The notes under the pieces were generated by a model. The model saw nothing but the letters and a program-made list of their open reading frames with translations. It searched no databases and had not been told where the DNA came from. Below are positions 8,476 through 16,790 of a DNA stretch of 64,000 nucleotides, piece after piece (the first letter of the stretch is position 1; the number at the start of each line of letters is the position of its first letter). Made by a program: the position numbers and the translations under genes. This DNA is from Candidatus Pelagibacter sp. (lineage in GTDB: Bacteria > Pseudomonadota > Alphaproteobacteria > Pelagibacterales > Pelagibacteraceae), in NCBI GenBank assembly GCA_028101445.1, contig JAOHKR010000001.1, positions 1-64,000 on the forward strand, written 5' to 3'.

Positions 8476-11248
8476 TTAAACCTTTTATCATTTTTTTACT
8501 TAAGGAATTCAAGCCTGTTGCGTTAGATCCTTTTACCATAAGATAGTCATTATTGTTTATTATAGTTTTAAGCACTAAGTCTACATCATCATTATGTTGT
8601 AAAATATTTCCTTGTTTATTTTTATTAAGATTCTTATACGTAATCAGTGTTTTTTCTCCTTTAATAAATACTTTATCTATATCTGAATTGTTAATAACTT
8701 TTGACAGTTTTTTATGATACATTTTTGATTTTTGTCCTAGCTCAAGCATATCTCCTAATAAAAGATATTTCTTAAATTTTTCTTTTTTAATTGAATACAA
8801 ATTATTAATTGCATTTTTTACTGATGTCGGATTAGCGTTATAACTTTCGTCTATTAGATTAAATTTTTTTCTATATCTTGAAATAATATGTATTTTACCC
8901 CTTCCTTCAGTTGGCTCAAAATTTCTTAAGATATTTTTTATATTATTTGAGTTATGATTTAATTCTTTAATAACTGCTAAAGCAGCCATAATATTGTAAA
9001 TATTAATATTTTTAAATTCTAAGTTTATTTTTTCTTTTTTTACTTTAAAAATAACTCTAGTGAAATTACTGCTTTTGAGAAATGTTAGGGGGGAAATGTC
9101 TGATTTTTTATTTTTACCAAAAGTTATTATTTTAAGTTTTTTCAATTTTGCTTTTTTTCTTAAAAAGTTAAAAAATTTATCATCACGATTTAGTATTATT
9201 GTGCCATTTTTTTCTATAGAGTTAATAATTTCTGATTTAGCTTTTGCAATTCCATGAATATTTGAAAAATTTTCTATGTGTGCTTCACCAATATTTGTAA
9301 TAATTCCAATATGTGGCTTAATTAATTTAGAAAGATTGTCTATTTCTCCCTTTTTACTCATACCAATTTCAAAAACACCATATTTGTCTTCAACGCTTAA
9401 ATTAGATAAACTTATTGGGACACCTAAATGATTATTAAAAGACTTTGGTGAAGAGTGAGTTTTTGCAAAATTTTGTAGTAATTGTTTTATTAAATTTTTT
9501 AGAGACGTCTTACCAACACTACCTGTAATAGCTATTATTTTTGCTAAAGAATTTTCTCGCTTTAACTTTGCAAATTTATTTAAGAATAAAATTTCATTTT
9601 TTACTTTTAAAGTTTTTTTTCTATATTTTTTTTCAACTTTAGAAGAAACAATATATTTAGCTCCTTTATTTAATGCGTGAGATATAAATTTACTTCCATC
9701 ATTATTTCTACCTTTAATTGTAAGAAACAAATTATTTTTTTTTACCATTCTTGAATCAGTAGCTAATCCTTTAAAGTTATTAATAGCTATATTTCCTATA
9801 ATCTTTTTTAAGATAAATCTATTTTGAAAATAATTTTGTTTTTTTTTATTTAAAATTTTTATTTTTAATTTCATATTTTTTACAACTTTTTTATCAGAAA
9901 AATTTACTATTCTGTTTTTGTAAATTTGCCTATTCTCATGACCTTTGCCTGCAATCAATACAACTTCGTTTTGCTTTGAATTTATTATTGCTTCTTTAAT
10001 AGCCTTTTCTCTCTTTCCAAAATTAAAACATTTGCTTTGGTCTATTCCTTTTATAATTTCATTTCTAATTTTTTTTGGATCTTCGTTTCTTGGGTTATCA
10101 TCAGTTATGTAAATTTTATTAGATAAATTATTTGCCACTTTAGCCATTAGAGATCTTTTTTTTTTATCCCTATCTCCACCGCAGCCAAAAACTAAAGAAA
10201 TATTTTTTCCGTACTTATGAATCAATGATTGTAAAGCTTTAGATAAAGCATCTGGTGTATGAGCATAGTCAATAAATACTTTAATATTATTCGAAAATTT
10301 TCTTACCAACTCAAGTCTACCGCTAACATCTTTAATTTTTTTAAGAGATTTATAAATTTTCTCTTTTTTTAAATTACATAACTTAGCGGCTTCAATAGCC
10401 ATAGATAAGTTGTTAATTTTAAATTCACTGCCTGAAGTTAAGTAAAGATTTTTAATTTTTTTAAAAGTTGTATCAATTTTTATTATCTTCAATTTTCTTC
10501 TTTTTGCTATATTTTTTAATGTAAAATATTCATTAATTTTTTCATCTAAAATAATATTTGAGTTTCTTTTTAAAATTTTTTTAAATAATATTAATTTTGC
10601 ATTTAAATATGACCGCATTGTTTTATGATAATCTAAATGATCTTGACTAAAATTTGTAAAAATCGCCGCTTTAAATTTTATGTTATGAAGCCTATATTGA
10701 TCTAAACCATGGCTTGAAGCTTCAATAATTACATTATCTATTTTATTTTTTTTTAGAATTTGTAAATATTTATGAATAGATATTGTATCAGGTGAAGTAA
10801 GCCCTGTATTTACAATCTTATTTTTATATTTAATTCCAAGAGTTCCTATTGATGCAGCGGGAATGTTATTTAAAGTCAAAAGTTGATAAAATAAATCAGC
10901 AACTGATGTTTTGCCATTGGTGCCTGTTACTGCGATTATATTCTTTGGTTTTAATGTATAAAATTTTGAACAGACTTCACTTAAAAAACTCCTAACATTT
11001 TTTTTTTTTATTATAATTGTTTTCTTATTATTAATTTTGTCTTTGTAATAAGCACTTTTAGAACATACGATTACTGTAGCTCCTTTAGCAATTGCTTCTT
11101 TAATAAATTTGTCGCCGTTTGTATTGTTTCCTTTAATAGCAAAAAAAATATAACCACTTTTAACATTTTTGCTATTAGTAGAGAGTCCTCTAATAAAAAT
11201 GTTTTTTTTTTGGGGAGGGATATTATTTATTAATTTTTTCAGCAACAT
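8465..11248 (-). CDS. murE-murF: MurE-MurF fusion: meso-DAP-adding and D-Ala-D-Ala-adding ligase
   Basis: One uninterrupted frame carries two complete Mur ligases. Numbering is from the upstream in-frame ATG at 11269 (934 residues). MurE spans about 1-465 with P-loop GTNGKTS (116-122), the DNPR motif (391-394) that marks meso-diaminopimelate specificity, and GKGHE (441-445). MurF spans about 466-934 with P-loop GSVGKTS (583-589), HSSPKSFNNHLGVP, DESYNANP and terminal KGSNATGL. Met466 (ATG at 9874) marks the likely ancestral murF start. I prefer the ATG at 11248 (MLLKKLINN), which trims the overlap with ftsI to 26 bases. A single protein would perform two successive stem-peptide steps. Confidence 0.95.
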   Translation of the reverse strand: MLLKKLINNIPPQKKNIFIRGLSTNSKNVKSGYIFFAIKGNNTNGDKFIKEAIAKGATVIVCSKSAYYKDKINNKKTIIIKKKNVRSFLSEVCSKFYTLKPKNIIAVTGTNGKTSVADLFYQLLTLNNIPAASIGTLGIKYKNKIVNTGLTSPDTISIHKYLQILKKNKIDNVIIEASSHGLDQYRLHNIKFKAAIFTNFSQDHLDYHKTMRSYLNAKLILFKKILKRNSNIILDEKINEYFTLKNIAKRRKLKIIKIDTTFKKIKNLYLTSGSEFKINNLSMAIEAAKLCNLKKEKIYKSLKKIKDVSGRLELVRKFSNNIKVFIDYAHTPDALSKALQSLIHKYGKNISLVFGCGGDRDKKKRSLMAKVANNLSNKIYITDDNPRNEDPKKIRNEIIKGIDQSKCFNFGKREKAIKEAIINSKQNEVVLIAGKGHENRQIYKNRIVNFSDKKVVKNMKLKIKILNKKKQNYFQNRFILKKIIGNIAINNFKGLATDSRMVKKNNLFLTIKGRNNDGSKFISHALNKGAKYIVSSKVEKKYRKKTLKVKNEILFLNKFAKLKRENSLAKIIAITGSVGKTSLKNLIKQLLQNFAKTHSSPKSFNNHLGVPISLSNLSVEDKYGVFEIGMSKKGEIDNLSKLIKPHIGIITNIGEAHIENFSNIHGIAKAKSEIINSIEKNGTIILNRDDKFFNFLRKKAKLKKLKIITFGKNKKSDISPLTFLKSSNFTRVIFKVKKEKINLEFKNINIYNIMAALAVIKELNHNSNNIKNILRNFEPTEGRGKIHIISRYRKKFNLIDESYNANPTSVKNAINNLYSIKKEKFKKYLLLGDMLELGQKSKMYHKKLSKVINNSDIDKVFIKGEKTLITYKNLNKNKQGNILQHNDDVDLVLKTIINNNDYLMVKGSNATGLNSLSKKMIKGLNVI

Positions 11249-12971
11249 GTTGATTAGTAAACTCTTCATTATTTATGGCTAAAATTGGTCCTATTTTCTG
11301 TATTATTTTGCCCGCAACATAAACTGAGTTCCAGCCAGATGTATTATAAGGAGCTTTAGTCTTAATACCTCTGTACTCGTAGAGTAAATCTTTATTAATC
11401 TTAGGATTTTCTAACATAACCAATAATGTATAATTTGGTTTATTTGTGGGAAATACAGAAATAAAAGAATTAATCCTAGATTTTTTATTACCATATCCTT
11501 CTGCTGTTCCTGTTTTTCCTCCAATGTAATATCCATTTTTATCTGCGAAATATGCCGTACCATTTTTACTGCTAACCACCTTCCTTAAAATACTATTAAT
11601 TGTTTTACTTGTTTCAGGTGAAATCAAAGAAAATTTTTTTAGCTTTTTCTTCTTATCTTTAACTAAGCTTGGTTTAATTATTTCTCCACCATTTACTAGG
11701 GCAGAATATACTGAAGCAGCTTGTAAAGGTGTAGTTGCTATACCGTGACCATAAGATACGGTTTCTAATTTACATTTATTCCATTTAACTTTATGTGGCA
11801 CACCAACTTCTTCTATTTCAAGATCTGTACTTTTTAATATTTTTGAGTCTTCTATAAATTTTTTAAATTTTTGTACACCTATTTTTCTAGCTAAAATTAC
11901 TGAACCCACGTTGGAAGATCGTATTAAAATTTCCTCTACAGATAAATTTTTTGGATGCTCTTTCATGTCAGATATTTTATGAATTGAACATTTTATACTT
12001 CTTGGTATATCTTGAATAATTGTTTTAGATGTAACTAAATCATTTTCTAAAGCTAAAGCAATTGTGAAAGTTTTAAATATTGAGCCTAGTTCATACACTC
12101 CTTTAGTAATTTTGTTTGTGTATTGTTTATCCTTGACTGACAATCTTTTGTTTATATTAAAGTTTGGTAACGAAACTAAAGATAAAATTTCACCATTATT
12201 TACATTCATCAGTAAAGCACCTCCACCAGTAGCACTAAAAGTTTTGATAGCTTGGTTTAGTTCTTTGCTAATTATATATTGAATATTTGTATCTAAAGTT
12301 AATCTAAGTGGCTTATTTATAAGTTTTTTATTTTTTAATTCTTTATCAAAATATTTTTCTATACCTGATATGCCGTAATTATCGTAATCAACTTGACCAA
12401 CTACGTCATGATTAAATAAATTACCATGTGCATGCATTCTAGTTTGAAAATTTTCAAACTTAATTCCTTTTTCACCTAGAGCCCAGAATTTTTCTCTTTC
12501 GAACTGATCGATTCTTTTTTTTAAATAAAAATATTTACCTTCACTTAGTTTTTTTTCAATTTCATTAATTTTAAGTTCCGGAAAATTTAATCTTAATTTA
12601 ATCAAGAAGTTTTTTTTGTTTTTAACTAACTTTGGGATAACTGCTACATGACTAGAGTTTGCATTTCTAGATATTAAAACACCATTGCGGTCAATTATAT
12701 CTCTTCTTATTAAGGTAAATTTCAAAGAGTTTGTTTTTTGATTAAACGTCGATGACTTACTTAAAGATAAATGTGTTATTTTTATAGTAAATATTAAAAT
12801 CAATGACAGAAAAAAAAAGAAAATTAAATATATTCTATCTTGAAGATCATTTTTCTTTTTTAAAGATTTTTTTTGTTTGTTAGTTTCTAAATAATCTTCA
12901 AAATAAAAACTAGCTTGGTTTATATCTTTAATTTTTTTGTGCTTTTTTTTCATTTTTATCTTTATTTTCAA
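11223..12971 (-). CDS. ftsI: Septal peptidoglycan transpeptidase FtsI (PBP3, class B)
   Basis: This 582-residue class B penicillin-binding protein has a basic cytoplasmic tail and a transmembrane helix near residues 47-66. A dimerisation domain opens with RRDIIDRNGVLIS, and the transpeptidase domain follows. The active-site motifs are SIFK (297-300), SSN (352-354) and KTG (486-488). FtsI cross-links septal peptidoglycan with FtsW. The start overlaps ftsL by 44 bases; an in-frame Met at residue 7 is an alternative. Its 3' end overlaps the murE-murF gene. Confidence 0.96.
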   Translation of the reverse strand: MKIKIKMKKKHKKIKDINQASFYFEDYLETNKQKKSLKKKNDLQDRIYLIFFFFLSLILIFTIKITHLSLSKSSTFNQKTNSLKFTLIRRDIIDRNGVLISRNANSSHVAVIPKLVKNKKNFLIKLRLNFPELKINEIEKKLSEGKYFYLKKRIDQFEREKFWALGEKGIKFENFQTRMHAHGNLFNHDVVGQVDYDNYGISGIEKYFDKELKNKKLINKPLRLTLDTNIQYIISKELNQAIKTFSATGGGALLMNVNNGEILSLVSLPNFNINKRLSVKDKQYTNKITKGVYELGSIFKTFTIALALENDLVTSKTIIQDIPRSIKCSIHKISDMKEHPKNLSVEEILIRSSNVGSVILARKIGVQKFKKFIEDSKILKSTDLEIEEVGVPHKVKWNKCKLETVSYGHGIATTPLQAASVYSALVNGGEIIKPSLVKDKKKKLKKFSLISPETSKTINSILRKVVSSKNGTAYFADKNGYYIGGKTGTAEGYGNKKSRINSFISVFPTNKPNYTLLVMLENPKINKDLLYEYRGIKTKAPYNTSGWNSVYVAGKIIQKIGPILAINNEEFTNQHVAEKINK

Positions 12972-13272
12972 GTAAAGAAATTTTTCTTTTTAAGTTTGTA
13001 AAATTTGTCAAACTAAAAAATATTTTTGAATTTTCAATAGGTGAGTAATTATTTAGACCTATTGTTTTTATTTTTTTTTCTAACTCCCCTGGTGAAGTTA
13101 AGAAATAGAAATCTAATTGAGACTCATTTATATCTTGTTCTTTCAAATTAATTTCTTTATTAAGTTTACTTAGTTTCTTTTCAAGAATTCTAGTTTGATT
13201 TTTTATTATTGATGTAATTGATAGTAATATTAAAACTAATGTTGTTGATATAATATATTTTAATCTAAACAT
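12928..13272 (-). CDS. ftsL: FtsL-like cell division protein
   Basis: This small (114-residue) bitopic protein has an N-terminal transmembrane helix (about 6-23, YIISTTLVLILLSITSII). A Lys/Glu-rich helical stretch with coiled-coil character (about 27-55) and a short C-terminal tail follow. Sequence similarity to FtsL is weak. The position between rsmH and ftsI, the size and the topology are those of FtsL, which pairs with FtsB and FtsQ to activate FtsWI. It overlaps rsmH by 8 bases and ftsI by 44. Confidence 0.75.
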   Translation of the reverse strand: MFRLKYIISTTLVLILLSITSIIKNQTRILEKKLSKLNKEINLKEQDINESQLDFYFLTSPGELEKKIKTIGLNNYSPIENSKIFFSLTNFTNLKRKISLLENKDKNEKKAQKN

Positions 13273-14275
13273 TAATTGCCTCCAAATTTAAATAATTTTT
13301 AAATTTTTCAATTAATTCGTGAGGATAAGAAAATTTATTTTTTGATCTAATAGCGTATCTTAATTTTGCTGATCTTGATCTATTGTTTTTATTAATTTCT
13401 TTTATTGTAGGTTTAAAAACTTTTTTTTTATATTCATCAAAAAGAGCTATTAGACTTTCATCTTTTTCGGGAAGATATCTTGATGGCTTTGATTTATTTG
13501 TTGAAAAATTACTGAAAAAATATTTTACAATTTTATCTTCGATGGAATGAAAGCTTACTATTAAAATTTTGCCACCTGGTTTTAAAATTTTAGTAGCATT
13601 AATAATTCCATTAATAAGTTCTGTAATTTCCTTATTAACGAAAATTCTTAAGGCTTGAAAAGTTTTTGTACTAGGATTGATTTTAGATGCATAATTTTTT
13701 TTTTTACTTTTTTCAATGATATCAACTAATTCTTTAACTTTTGTAATTTTTTTTTTATTTCTAAATTTTACTATATTTTTAGCAATTTTCCCGGCTTCTT
13801 TTTCTTCACCAAATATTTTAATGACCAATTTTAATTCTATCTCACTTAAATTATTAACAACCTCTTGGGCTGAAATTTTGTTTAAACCCATTGACATATC
13901 TAGTTTTTCGTTAGATTTAAAAGAAAAACCTCTTTTAAGATCATTTAATTGAATAGATGATAAACCAAGATCAAATAAAATAACGTCAACAAAACCTTCG
14001 GTAACATTTTCTAATTTGCTAAAAGTGGTTTGGTAAAATTTAAATCTTTTTGGAAATTTTTTTTCTAATTTTTTACCTATTTCTTTTACTTGGCTATCTC
14101 TATCTAGGCCCTTAACTATTGTTTTAGAAAATTTAAGCAATTGTTTTGAATAGCCGCCTCCACCAAAGGTGCAGTCAATATATACACCGCCATTTAAAGG
14201 TGATGAAATTTTAATTACTTCATTCAACATTACTGGAATGTGAGGTGATTCCAGTGATGAGATATGATTGTTCAT
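13265..14275 (-). CDS. rsmH: 16S rRNA (cytosine(1402)-N(4))-methyltransferase
   Basis: RsmH/MraW (336 residues) methylates N4 of C1402 in the 16S rRNA decoding centre. The N-terminal HIPVMLNEVIKI and the SAM-binding loop YIDCTFGGGGYSKQLL are family signatures. FDLGLSSIQLND, the GFSFKSNEKLDMSM segment, TFQALRIFVNKE and ILIVSFHSIEDKIVK are all present. The basic C-terminus ends in NNRSRSAKLR, the conserved RSAKLR motif. It lies 18 bases after ftsZ, one of the largest gaps in this cluster. Confidence 0.97.
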   Translation of the reverse strand: MNNHISSLESPHIPVMLNEVIKISSPLNGGVYIDCTFGGGGYSKQLLKFSKTIVKGLDRDSQVKEIGKKLEKKFPKRFKFYQTTFSKLENVTEGFVDVILFDLGLSSIQLNDLKRGFSFKSNEKLDMSMGLNKISAQEVVNNLSEIELKLVIKIFGEEKEAGKIAKNIVKFRNKKKITKVKELVDIIEKSKKKNYASKINPSTKTFQALRIFVNKEITELINGIINATKILKPGGKILIVSFHSIEDKIVKYFFSNFSTNKSKPSRYLPEKDESLIALFDEYKKKVFKPTIKEINKNNRSRSAKLRYAIRSKNKFSYPHELIEKFKNYLNLEAINV

Positions 14276-14293
14276 GTGTATTTTTTTGAATCA

Positions 14294-15787
14294 TTAAAAT
14301 TTTTGTTTTCTTAAAAATGCAGGAATTTCAAAATCTTCTTCCTCATTTATATCTTGATCAAATAATTCTTCTGACTCTCTTTCAACTGACTCGTTATCAT
14401 CTAAATCAGTATTTTCCTTAAATTCTTGTTCTTCGGAGAATAATTTTGGTGTGTATTCTTCAATAATTTGATCTGAAATCACAGAATCTTTATTAACATT
14501 CGTTTGAACATCGTTAATAGTATTTTCCATATAGCCTGCACTTTCTATAGAAACGCCTGATGGAATATTGTTTAACTGCTCTTCATTTACAAATGCATTT
14601 TCTGAATGCTGATCATCTAAAGTATTTTCATAATTAATTTTTGAATTAAGTTCTTCATTTACCTCATAATTTTGATCTAATTTAAGTGCTGTTGCACCTT
14701 CTATAGAGCCGATATTATTGCTATCAGTTCTTGTGTTATGAGAAAATAGACTGTCTGAATAACCTGTATTTCTATTTTGTATTCTTGATACCATGTTTAA
14801 AACAGTGTTATTTTCAGATTTATATCCGTCTAGTGATGTTGCAACTATTGATACTCTAATCTTTCCATTCATATTTTCGTCTTTAATTGCACCAAATATT
14901 AGTTCTGCCTCAGGATCTACTTCGGCTCTTATTTTATTCACTGCTTGATCTACTTCAAACAATGTTAAATCTTTACCGCCAGTAATATTTATTAATAGTC
15001 CTTTTGCACCTTGAAGAGAATATTCGTCAATTAATGGGTTGTTTAAAGCCATCTCAGTCGCTACCATAGCTCTATTTTCTCCCTCGGCTTCTCCTGTTCC
15101 CATCATGGCCTTACCCATTGAGCTCATTACAGTTTCTACATCTGCGAAATCTAGATTAATCATTCCAGGTCTAACCATTAAATCAGTGACGCTTTGAACA
15201 CCGTGTTTTAAAACATTATTTGACAAATTAAATGACTCCTCAAATGTAGTTGTCTCACTAGCAATTTTAAAGAGGTTTTGATTTGGAACTACTATAACTG
15301 TGTCCAAATGTTTTTTAAATTCTTCTAAGCCTTCAACTGCTCTTCTCATTCTTTTAGGACCTTCATAAGAAAATGGTAGAGTTGTAACTCCAACAGTTAA
15401 AATATTTAATTCTCTAGCAGCTTTTGCAATTACATGAGATGCCCCCGTTCCAGTACCTCCACCCATTCCAGACGTAATAAAAACCATGTTAGCACCTTGC
15501 ATATAATTCATAATTTCATTAAGAGATTCATCAGCAGCAGCTTGACCAATGTCATTTTTAGCTCCAGCTCCTAAGCCTTTTGTTAAATTCATTCCAATTT
15601 GAATTTTTGCATGAGCTTTGCTCATTTTTAAATCCTGAGCATCTGTATTGACAGCTACAAACTCTACGCCTTCCATACCAGACTCAATCATTGCATTAAT
15701 TGCATTACCACCAGCACCACCAACGCCTAAAACAAGTATTCTAGGTTTTAATTCTTTTAATTCTCCTCCTCTGATATTTATACTCAT
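14294..15787 (-). CDS. ftsZ: Tubulin-like cell division GTPase FtsZ
   Basis: FtsZ (497 residues) polymerises into the division ring. The GTPase core has GVGGAGGNAINAM (about 21-33), the tubulin signature GGGTGTG (109-115) and the T7-loop region NLDFADVETVM. A long acidic Glu/Asn/Ser-rich linker (about 330-480) is typical of alphaproteobacterial FtsZ. The conserved tail DFEIPAFLRKQ (485-495) binds FtsA and other partners. The gene lies directly after mraZ with a 4-base ATGA overlap and a GGGGAA ribosome site. This is unusual, because ftsZ normally ends the cluster after ftsA. A second ftsZ outside the window cannot be excluded. Confidence 0.97.
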   Translation of the reverse strand: MSINIRGGELKELKPRILVLGVGGAGGNAINAMIESGMEGVEFVAVNTDAQDLKMSKAHAKIQIGMNLTKGLGAGAKNDIGQAAADESLNEIMNYMQGANMVFITSGMGGGTGTGASHVIAKAARELNILTVGVTTLPFSYEGPKRMRRAVEGLEEFKKHLDTVIVVPNQNLFKIASETTTFEESFNLSNNVLKHGVQSVTDLMVRPGMINLDFADVETVMSSMGKAMMGTGEAEGENRAMVATEMALNNPLIDEYSLQGAKGLLINITGGKDLTLFEVDQAVNKIRAEVDPEAELIFGAIKDENMNGKIRVSIVATSLDGYKSENNTVLNMVSRIQNRNTGYSDSLFSHNTRTDSNNIGSIEGATALKLDQNYEVNEELNSKINYENTLDDQHSENAFVNEEQLNNIPSGVSIESAGYMENTINDVQTNVNKDSVISDQIIEEYTPKLFSEEQEFKENTDLDDNESVERESEELFDQDINEEEDFEIPAFLRKQKF

Positions 15788-16248
15788 GACAGTTCCCCCT
15801 TTTTGTTATTTTCCCATTTTAAATTAGATCTATTTTGATATGCTTTTTTTCTAGCTACAATTTTAAATTTTTCGAAGTGCCTTGGTTCCCAAATTTGAAA
15901 TGTCTTTCCAAGACCTACAAACAAAACATTCGTTTTAATCATTGCATGTTTTAGTAATTTTTCTGAAAGCGAAATTCTTCCTTCTGTATCAAACTGTAAA
16001 TTTTCACTTTCTGATAAAATTGAAGTTGCAAAAAAATCTCTTTTTTCTTCAAATGGATTTAAAGAGTCTATTGTATTTGAAATTTTTTCTATTCTTTCTT
16101 GAGAGCACGCTTCTAAAGCCGAATGGTTAAATGATGGGTAGCTTATAAAGCCATTGTAACCCATTGAACTTAAATGAGATCTAAATGTAGCTGGCACGGA
16201 AACCCGTCCTTTCTTGTCTATTTTGTTTTCGTAGCTTGATAAAAACAT
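15784..16248 (-). CDS. mraZ: Transcriptional regulator MraZ
   Basis: MraZ (154 residues) has two AbrB-like swapped-hairpin repeats, each with the DxxxR motif: DKKGR near residue 11 and DTEGR near residue 88. In other bacteria it forms a ring that binds TGGG repeats and represses its own dcw promoter. Three such repeats lie upstream here. The ATG at 16248 is the only sensible start, since an AGGAG at 16269-16273 is about 20 bases away, farther than usual. It is the first gene of the dcw cluster and overlaps ftsZ by 4 bases. Confidence 0.96.
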   Translation of the reverse strand: MFLSSYENKIDKKGRVSVPATFRSHLSSMGYNGFISYPSFNHSALEACSQERIEKISNTIDSLNPFEEKRDFFATSILSESENLQFDTEGRISLSEKLLKHAMIKTNVLFVGLGKTFQIWEPRHFEKFKIVARKKAYQNRSNLKWENNKKGELS

Positions 16249-16264
16249 ATTTTTTCAAAAATTT

Positions 16265-16279
16265 AATAACTCCTATTTT
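16265..16279. repeat. Arm 1 of a 15-bp inverted repeat in the mraZ leader
   Basis: AATAACTCCTATTTT at 16265-16279 is the exact reverse complement of AAAATAGGAGTTATT at 16382-16396. This arm lies in the mraZ 5' leader and contains its AGGAG. The other arm lies just after the 3' end of rnpB. The arms could pair only in an rnpB read-through transcript. No function is known. Confidence 0.6.
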
Positions 16280-16299
16280 TTTCAATGTACCCTTTATTA

Positions 16300-16325
16300 T
16301 GGGATTATTTGGGATAGTATGGGTT
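16300..16325. promoter_or_regulatory. Candidate MraZ operator: three TGGG boxes at 10-bp spacing
   Basis: On the plus strand TGGGAT (16300-16305), TGGGAT (16310-16315) and TGGGTT (16320-16325) recur with exactly 10-bp periodicity. This matches the known MraZ target of TGGG-type direct repeats one helical turn apart. They overlap the predicted -10 element of the mraZ promoter, as expected for autorepression. The repeats read on the strand opposite to mraZ transcription. Confidence 0.75.
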
Positions 16326-16341
16326 TTTATAAATTAGTCAA
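16314..16341 (-). promoter_or_regulatory. Predicted sigma-70 promoter of mraZ/dcw cluster
   Basis: On the minus strand a -35 TTGACT (complement of 16336-16341) and a -10 TACTAT (complement of 16314-16319) are separated by 16 bases. Transcription would start near 16306, giving a leader of about 58 bases before the mraZ ATG. The -10 element lies between and over the TGGG boxes. Prediction is by eye only. Confidence 0.5.
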
Positions 16342-16381
16342 TAAATTTGTATTTCTAGAAAAGCACAAAAGTAGAACATTT

Positions 16382-16396
16382 AAAATAGGAGTTATT
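16382..16396. repeat. Arm 2 of the 15-bp inverted repeat, next to rnpB 3' end
   Basis: AAAATAGGAGTTATT lies immediately downstream of the RNase P RNA (minus strand) and is perfectly complementary to 16265-16279, 102 bases away. The mraZ promoter and MraZ boxes lie between the two arms. Confidence 0.6.
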
Positions 16397-16397
16397 T

Positions 16398-16754
16398 GCT
16401 AGATAATCTGTAAGCCGGGTTCTGTCATTGAAGATGTTATTTCTCTAGGCTTAAATTCACACTTAAGCTCAAGCGGTTAACCCAGAAGACTAACTAAAGA
16501 CGGTTTTTAGTGCTTTCACACAATGTCTTCTCTATTTAACCTTGCTCCCAGTGGGGTTTGCCATGCGTTTTTTGTTACCAAAAAACCGGTGAGCTCTTAC
16601 CTCGCCGTTTCACCCTTGCCTTGATAAGGCGGTTTATTTTCTGTGGCACTATCCCTGAAGTCACCCTCGCCAGTTATTAACTGGCACTGTGTCTTTATGG
16701 AGCCCGGACTTTCCTCTGTTAGCAAAACTAACAGCAACAATCCAATTATCTAGC
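16398..16754 (-). ncRNA. rnpB: RNase P catalytic RNA (bacterial type A)
   Basis: The minus strand carries the universal RNase P core. The 5' part has AGAGGAAAGTCCGGGCTCC (P4 strand). The central part has AGGGATAGTGCCACAGAAA followed by ATAAACCGCC, then GGGTGAAACGGCGAGGTAAG. The 3' part ends AGAACCCGGCTTACAG. The ends pair as helix P1: GCTAGATAAT at the 5' end (16745-16754) with ATTATCTAGC at the 3' end (16398-16407), which sets the boundaries at about 357 nt. This RNA cleaves the 5' leaders of tRNAs. It accounts for most of the gene-free stretch between mraZ and the amidase. Confidence 0.96.
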
Positions 16755-16790
16755 AATCATAATTTATTTGATTAGAGCTAATTGATCAAG

